A stretch of 64,000 bases of DNA from contig CP136065.1 of assembly GCA_032622095.1 (NCBI GenBank), positions 64,091,094 through 64,155,093 on the forward strand, read 5' to 3'. The notes beneath the pieces were generated by a model. That model did no database searches, was not told the origin of the DNA, and saw nothing but the letters and a program-made list of their open reading frames with translations. Origin of the DNA: Siphonodentalium dalli (taxonomy: Eukaryota > Mollusca > Scaphopoda > Gadilida > Siphonodentaliidae). A program made the translations under genes and the position numbers. Positions within the stretch are counted from its first letter, which is position 1. Every line of letters starts with the position of its first letter. Below, one piece after another: positions 59,150 through 64,000 of this stretch.

Positions 59150-59755
59150 GTCCAGAAACATGCCCATATAAGCGTATATGAGCGAGGTCAAGGTCAAGGA
59201 AACGGTCGACGTGAAATTGGACTCGCCCATATTGTCCCCGGTATCAAAGTAGGCCTACATACCAAATTTGAGTCGGATCGGTCGAGGTCCAGAAACATGC
59301 CTATATGAGCGTATATGAGCGAGGTCAAGGTCAATGACACGGTCGCACGTGAAATTGGACTCGCACATATTGTTCCCGGGATCAAATTAGGCCTACATAC
59401 CAAATTTGAGTCGGATCGGTCAAGGTCCAGAAACATGCGTATATGAGCGAGGTCAAGGTCAAGTACACAGCCGCACGTGAAATTGGACCCGCCCATATTG
59501 TTCCCGGGATCAAAGTAGCCTACATACCAAATTTGAGTCGGAACGGTCGAGGTCCAGAAACATGCCTATATGAGCGTATATGAGCGAGACCAAGGTCAAG
59601 TCAAGGACACCGTCGCACGTGAATTGGACCCGTCCATGTTGTTCCCCTGTATCAAAGTAGGTATACATACCAAATTTGAGCCGGATCGGTCGAGCAGTTT
59701 TCGAGTCTATAATACACACAGACAGACAGACAGAAGTTCCGAAATATATAGTAGA
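59150..59755 (-). mobile_element. Helitron-like 5' terminus with internal array
   Basis: On the minus strand it begins TCTACTATATATTTCGGAAC at 59755, followed by TCTGTCTGTCTGTCTGTG and GACTCGAAAACTGCTCGACC. Inward, about four units of 120-130 bp repeat GCGAGGTCAAGGTCAAG, CGTGAAATTGGACTCGCCCA and ACCAAATTTGAGTCGGATCG. The 3' end was not located. Confidence 0.55.
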
Positions 59756-60369
59756 TAACAGATTTCGAAAATCGATATCTGATAACTCTGAACTTTGATG
59801 GGTGGGTTCCTCGACTCGAATAAATTATGTTTAACCCCAAAGCCAAAGAAATAGTAATTTAGAAGGGTTATTTCGGATTATGTATCTTTAATCATATATA
59901 ATGTTTGATTACTTTTCAAGGGCAAACTCTGTCAATTTAGTGAATCAGCGCAACTTGATCATTGTGTACTCAGGCATTATCCAATCTGGAAGAATGTGAA
60001 AATCTTCAACTATTGCCGAGAATTCCAACCACGTCGATTGTACAATTAAAAAAAAGATAACGTCTGAAGTACGCGCAGTTGTAAATAAGTACTTATTTAC
60101 TCGCGGGACAGTGCGCGGGACGAATTAATCGCGATAAACAAATGGCAATCATTCCACTGCTTGTTATCCATGTATGGAAGTGGCGTTTGGTGATGCCCAT
60201 TTGGGTATAACATTTATGAGAATAACACTTTTAGCAAGAGTATTCTCTATTCTCACCAGATATCCACGTACAGTAGAGGGTACCACATCACATTAAGGAT
60301 TATAGATAATCAAATTATAGAACAGGAAGTATATATAGTAGCATACTTTGAAAACTGGCAACTTCTTAA

Positions 60370-60761
60370 CCCTTTACCCAACAGAACGGCCCTGTGCCAA
60401 TGCATTCTCTTATATATGCGAGTCGACCATAGGTCGCCTCGCATATATAAGAGAATGCATTGGCTTAACACATTAAAAATTATAAAATTGTTAAAGAATG
60501 TAAGAAAAAATGGTAAAAAGTGTTAAAAATAAGTGTTTTTTTAGGCCAATGCATTCTCTTATATATGCGAGGCGACCTATGGTTGACTCGCATATATAAG
60601 AGAATGCATTGGCACAGGGCTAACTGTAACTATCACAATGTGGTCAAGGAGCCGGTTCCAATGATATCCATATTTGTATGGTTCTATTGAGACAGACCGA
60701 AGATATTTTAGGCTGTTGAAGCTTTACTTGGCCGATTTTGGCCGGTTTGTTGGGTAAAGGG
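60370..60761 (-). mobile_element. TTAA MITE, family 1, copy d (inverted)
   Basis: TTAA at 60366-60369 and 60762-60765. Same contents as copy a in reverse: cassettes at 60389-60470 and 60543-60618, GGCCGATTTTGGCCGG near the right end. Confidence 0.88.
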
Positions 60762-60791
60762 TTAAAGAAATGAACATTAAAATATTTCATT

Positions 60792-60889
60792 TTACCATAG
60801 TTACGCTAGTTCATAATAATTAATGTTACCATAGTTACGCTAGTTCATAATAATTAATGTTACCATAGTTACGCTAGTTCATAATAATT
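60792..60889. repeat. 34-bp tandem repeat, three units
   Basis: Unit TACCATAGTTACGCTAGTTC plus ATAATAATTAATGT, essentially identical between copies. Confidence 0.92.
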
Positions 60890-61119
60890 CAAGACTTACT
60901 TGTAGTATTGACAAAATTTCCTCTGTAGAAATACAAATTTTGCTAATATAAAAAATGTTCACCTGAGTACATGTTTACCTCAGAGGTAGGCAACTTGAAA
61001 ATGGAGATAGCTAATTTAGGAAAAATGATCTAAATTGATATTATTTAGCAAAAAGGCACATATTAATGATGATTGATGACTATTTAAAGTTTTCTATTCA
61101 TTGACGTTTATTCAGTATT

Positions 61120-61176
61120 TCCCCAAATTGAGTGTCTATAGTCCTTAACCTGTGCGACGCTGGCCCACCCTGCTAG
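61120..61176 (+). mobile_element. Helitron-like 3' terminus
   Basis: TGTGCGACGCTGGCCCACCC then TGCTAG followed by T resembles the terminus at 8670. The 5' end is not identified. Confidence 0.45.
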
Positions 61177-61186
61177 TTGTGTATAA

Positions 61187-61645
61187 TGTGACCCGACATA
61201 TCAAATCCAGTCGGAAGTCGGGATTTTTTTACCCTGTGCCAATGCATTCTCTTATATATGCGAGTCGACCATATGTCGCCTCGCATATATAAGAGAATGC
61301 ATTGGCCTAACAATTTTTTATCATGTTTTTTAAATAAATGTTTCTTACAATTTTTAGGACATAAAATAAAAAAAACATCCATTACCCTGCAGGGAGCCCC
61401 ACACATATATAGAATCACCTAGAAGAGTGTCGTCTGCTCATGTTTGTCTGGGGCTCTGTATGGGTGAAATTATAAAATTGTTAAGAATACAAGAACAAAT
61501 TATTAAAATTGTAACAAATTGTTAGGCCAATGCATTCTCTTATATATGCGAGGCGACCTATGGTCGACTCGCATATATAAGAGAATGCATTGGCACAGGG
61601 TAAAAAAATCCCGACTTCCGACTGGATTTGATATGGCGGGTCACA
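61187..61645. mobile_element. MITE, family 4, copy 2
   Basis: Ends TGTGACCCGACATATCAAAT / TTTGATATGGCGGGTCACA with the same two hairpin cassettes and CAGAGCCCCAGACAAACATG centre as 29497-29953, the centre being in the opposite orientation. It inserted ten bases from a Helitron 3' end. Confidence 0.8.
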
Positions 61646-61792
61646 TATGATCGTACGTGACGCGTAGTGGAGCAACTATGCAATATGTTTATTTCTCATA
61701 AATATTCATAATTTTTTTTACAGCACCATATAACAGGTGAACTTTACAGCACCACATAACAGGTGGACGTTGGACGGACATATATAATGTTA

Positions 61793-62338
61793 TAGTGTGG
61801 GGGAAAATGTAGATCTTGTATACTTTTTTTAGTAGAAGCAAGCCACTATGATTTTCATAACCTATTCAGTTTGGAGGGATATTTGAGACTCTATTCCAAT
61901 TTTTTATCCAGCCGGAAGTAGAAAAAGATGAGAGGGTACCGATATGGTGAAAAACGGCATGTAAATCACCCCTAGCCTTCAAAACGAAAATCGCTGAACA
62001 ACCGTTATATATGTTAACTCTGACCTTCCTGATCACATCTGCTGTTTCGGCAGAACCAGTAAACCATAAAGGCAAGTGGATCGGATGATTTGGGGACAAA
62101 TAATCGCGGCTATTTGGGATAGATTTGGTCAAAAACATGCGCAAATACCCTCGAAAATATCCTGATTTTTGCTTATGACGGCAGCCATCTTGGATTTGTA
62201 GGTCACGTGACATTAAAAATTGGAATAGAGTCCAATTAATTAGCACAACCCATCCCGATGTTGAAAATATACATGCCTTGCTTCTACTAAAAAGTATACA
62301 AGGAACCAGTTTTTGAACAGTCTGTTGCCCCCACACTA
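61793..62338. mobile_element. PIF/Harbinger-like MITE
   Basis: TTA at 61790-61792 and 62339-62341 flank ends TAGTGTGGGGG / CCCCCACACTA. Subterminal blocks CTTGTATACTTTTT.AGTAGAAGCAAG and TTGGAATAGAGTC are inverted on the two sides. A TTA/TAA target is typical of PIF/Harbinger. The 156-codon frame inside has no transposase motif. Confidence 0.68.
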
Positions 62339-62344
62339 TTATGG

Positions 62345-63130
62345 AAACTCTCTCTAAAACTATTCACTCCGTTATTTCGTCAATAATCCTAACAACAATT
62401 GTAATCTCGCGTGTCACTGCGATTGAATGGCAATCGCTATCTAATCATGAAGCCTGGTTAAGTATCTTTCGCTATCTAATCGTTTGCGTATTGGCTGAGT
62501 AGAACGTTCCTACGTTGTACGTATAATTTGAAATTTACAATTTTCTTGTACATGTATATATATAGTCAGTATATATATAGGCTATTAATTTATGACTTAT
62601 TTCTGTAAGTTGTAGAGTCCCAGATTTCGCCCTCAGTTGAGGGCAGTTGCCATAAATCTATTTTAACTAGCGACAATGGCATATTTATAATTCCGCGCGT
62701 CCTTGATACCAATCTCGCTGGGTATTTGTATTGGCTGGTGCAAAAGTACTTCGCAACTAAAGTTTTATAACCACAAACTGTTGCGCTGAAATACAATGCG
62801 AGCTAATTATATTTATTGATTTGAATGTTTTGTAATACACAAGTTGTCGACTCCTTTTGTCTGGTGTGTCAGATACACGGTAAATCACTTTATAACATGC
62901 ACAATCGATTCTTAAGTTCGCAAATGTGGTCAGTCTCAAGGTTAGCTATGCTGCTTTACTTAAGGAGGCGCCACATTCGTAAATTTTCAAATAAAATCTC
63001 AATTTCAAACAATCAATTTGAAGGACAATATCATTACCCGTTATAACCAATGTATGCTATAGTATTACAACAACACGTGTGTGCCCTCACCATTATTTTA
63101 TCTAAAGATGTCATTTTCGCGGTGTCTGGC
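62345..63130. other. no gene recognised
   Basis: AT-rich; short frames only. Confidence 0.5.
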
Positions 63131-63134
63131 TAAT

Positions 63135-63574
63135 GGTCACACTGGTGTAAATGTTTTCCATAGGCCTCAGTGCTAACGTTTTAGCATGTACTGTTGGCAA
63201 TATAACTTTTGGGTCCAAACTTTTCTTTAAATCTGAAAAATTGACATTTGGGGAAACTTTTTACGCAAAACAAATCATGCCTGTCTACCAGGGAATTCGC
63301 CTTTAAATCTTGTGTTTTCGTAACTAGTGTCAGAACCGCATAAAAAATACTGTCATATTTTAGACCACACCAAAAAATTCAAACTTCACTGCAAAGGGTT
63401 AATTCCTGTACCAATGGCTATTTTACCTATGGGAAATCATAGGGAAGAGGTGTGATGATTTTTTTATGCAAAAAGCACACAAGGCTATTGACCAATCAGG
63501 GCCCAGTGTCTATTTTATTCTCTCCTATATATACGCTAGATGTCACTCCGAACCCTATTTACACCAGTGTAACC
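63135..63574. mobile_element. 440-bp TIR element with TAAT target
   Basis: TAAT at 63131-63134 and 63575-63578 flank GGTCACACTGGTGTAAAT / ATTTACACCAGTGTAACC, 17 of 18 matching. Non-coding. A 4-bp target other than TTAA leaves the superfamily open. Confidence 0.75.
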
Positions 63575-63746
63575 TAATCTGAACGAACTGAGCCATGTCC
63601 GCCGTCCGCTTATATTTGCTGAACATTGTATACTTTTAAAACAGCTGTCGGGGTAAAATTCATTCTGTAAAAAGGGTTAATGTAAACGCAGAGGGTCCCC
63701 AGGAACCGACAGGGCACTCCACAGTGTGATCGAGTATGCATTTTAA

Positions 63747-63897
63747 CCATTTCTATACTAAATACTCATTGATGTGTAGTCATCCGATAGGAAATGTTCA
63801 GATAATAAGTTCAACAAACGACGTTAATATTATTATCTGAACATTTCCCCACCAAAGATTCCGATGTGATTTTCTATCTTTTTCCAACTCCATGGGG
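63747..63897. mobile_element. TTAA MITE, family 3
   Basis: TTAA at 63743-63746 and 63898-63901, left end CCATTTCTATACTAAATACT, central hairpin GTTCAGATAATAAG...TATTATCTGAAC, right end CCAACTCCATGG and GG. The shortest two-ended copy of the family in the window. Confidence 0.78.
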
Positions 63898-64000
63898 TTA
63901 AAATTCATTTTGTTGTGACAAGTTCGGCCATTTTTGACACCATTTTTGTTTTATCCCGATTTTTAAACTTCCCCAGGACTGACACCGGCATGTTCACTCG

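Noticed and set aside
61866-62336. 156-codon minus-strand gene
   Set aside because: It spans the inverted arms of the Harbinger-like MITE and lacks any transposase motif.
1-64000. tRNA, rRNA or snRNA genes
   Set aside because: I scanned for conserved boxes by eye and found only the weak A/B-box pair near 11.9 kb. A covariance-model scan would be decisive.
1-64000. LTR retrotransposon or integrated viral sequence
   Set aside because: No gag/protease/integrase motifs and no paired LTRs with TG...CA ends; the only direct kilobase repeat flanks a non-LTR element.

Overview
The window looks like a repeat-rich nuclear contig from an invertebrate animal, probably marine and possibly lophotrochozoan. 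It is AT-rich, with a TTAGGG-type telomere-like tract, spliceosomal introns, Helitron ends of the ...CCCTGCTAG type, hAT-, Harbinger- and TTAA-type MITEs, and a non-LTR retrotransposon. Nothing is bacterial: there are no operons, ribosome-binding sites or dense coding. The species cannot be fixed from the sequence.

Only one clear host gene is visible, the exon at 36461-37339. It encodes a two-pass membrane protein with a long serine-rich tail that I do not recognise. All other convincing coding sequence belongs to mobile elements.

The richest region is 17.4-28.9 kb. A 5'-truncated non-LTR retrotransposon on the minus strand (18532-27818) is flanked by a direct duplication of 1,124 bp, which looks like an extraordinarily long target-site duplication. 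The retrotransposon is interrupted twice by the same 2,959-bp transposon (20925-23883 and 24635-27593), in opposite orientations and each with a TA target duplication. Removing each copy plus one TA makes the reverse-transcriptase frame continuous. The 2,959-bp element has CACTC terminal inverted repeats and palindromic subterminal repeats. It carries two remnants of a gene resembling the multicopy invertebrate 'SAM domain-containing protein 3-like' family; I see no transposase.

Elsewhere the window is a museum of MITEs. At least five terminal types use TTAA-like 4-bp targets. A hairpin cassette built on TGCCAATGCATTCTC and TATATGCGAG recurs inside at least three different terminal shells. 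Other parts are: a 25-bp minisatellite (2.66-3.62 kb); a Helitron-like region with a degenerate internal array (8.7-11.8 kb); a TIR element filled with ~160-bp tandem units (34.5-36.2 kb); a 5.46-kb foldback element with an intact 522-bp Helitron in its middle (46.4-51.9 kb); a triple nest of hAT and TTAA elements (32.4-33.0 kb); and Harbinger-like and TAAT-target MITEs near the right end. Long AT-rich stretches between them show nothing I can name.
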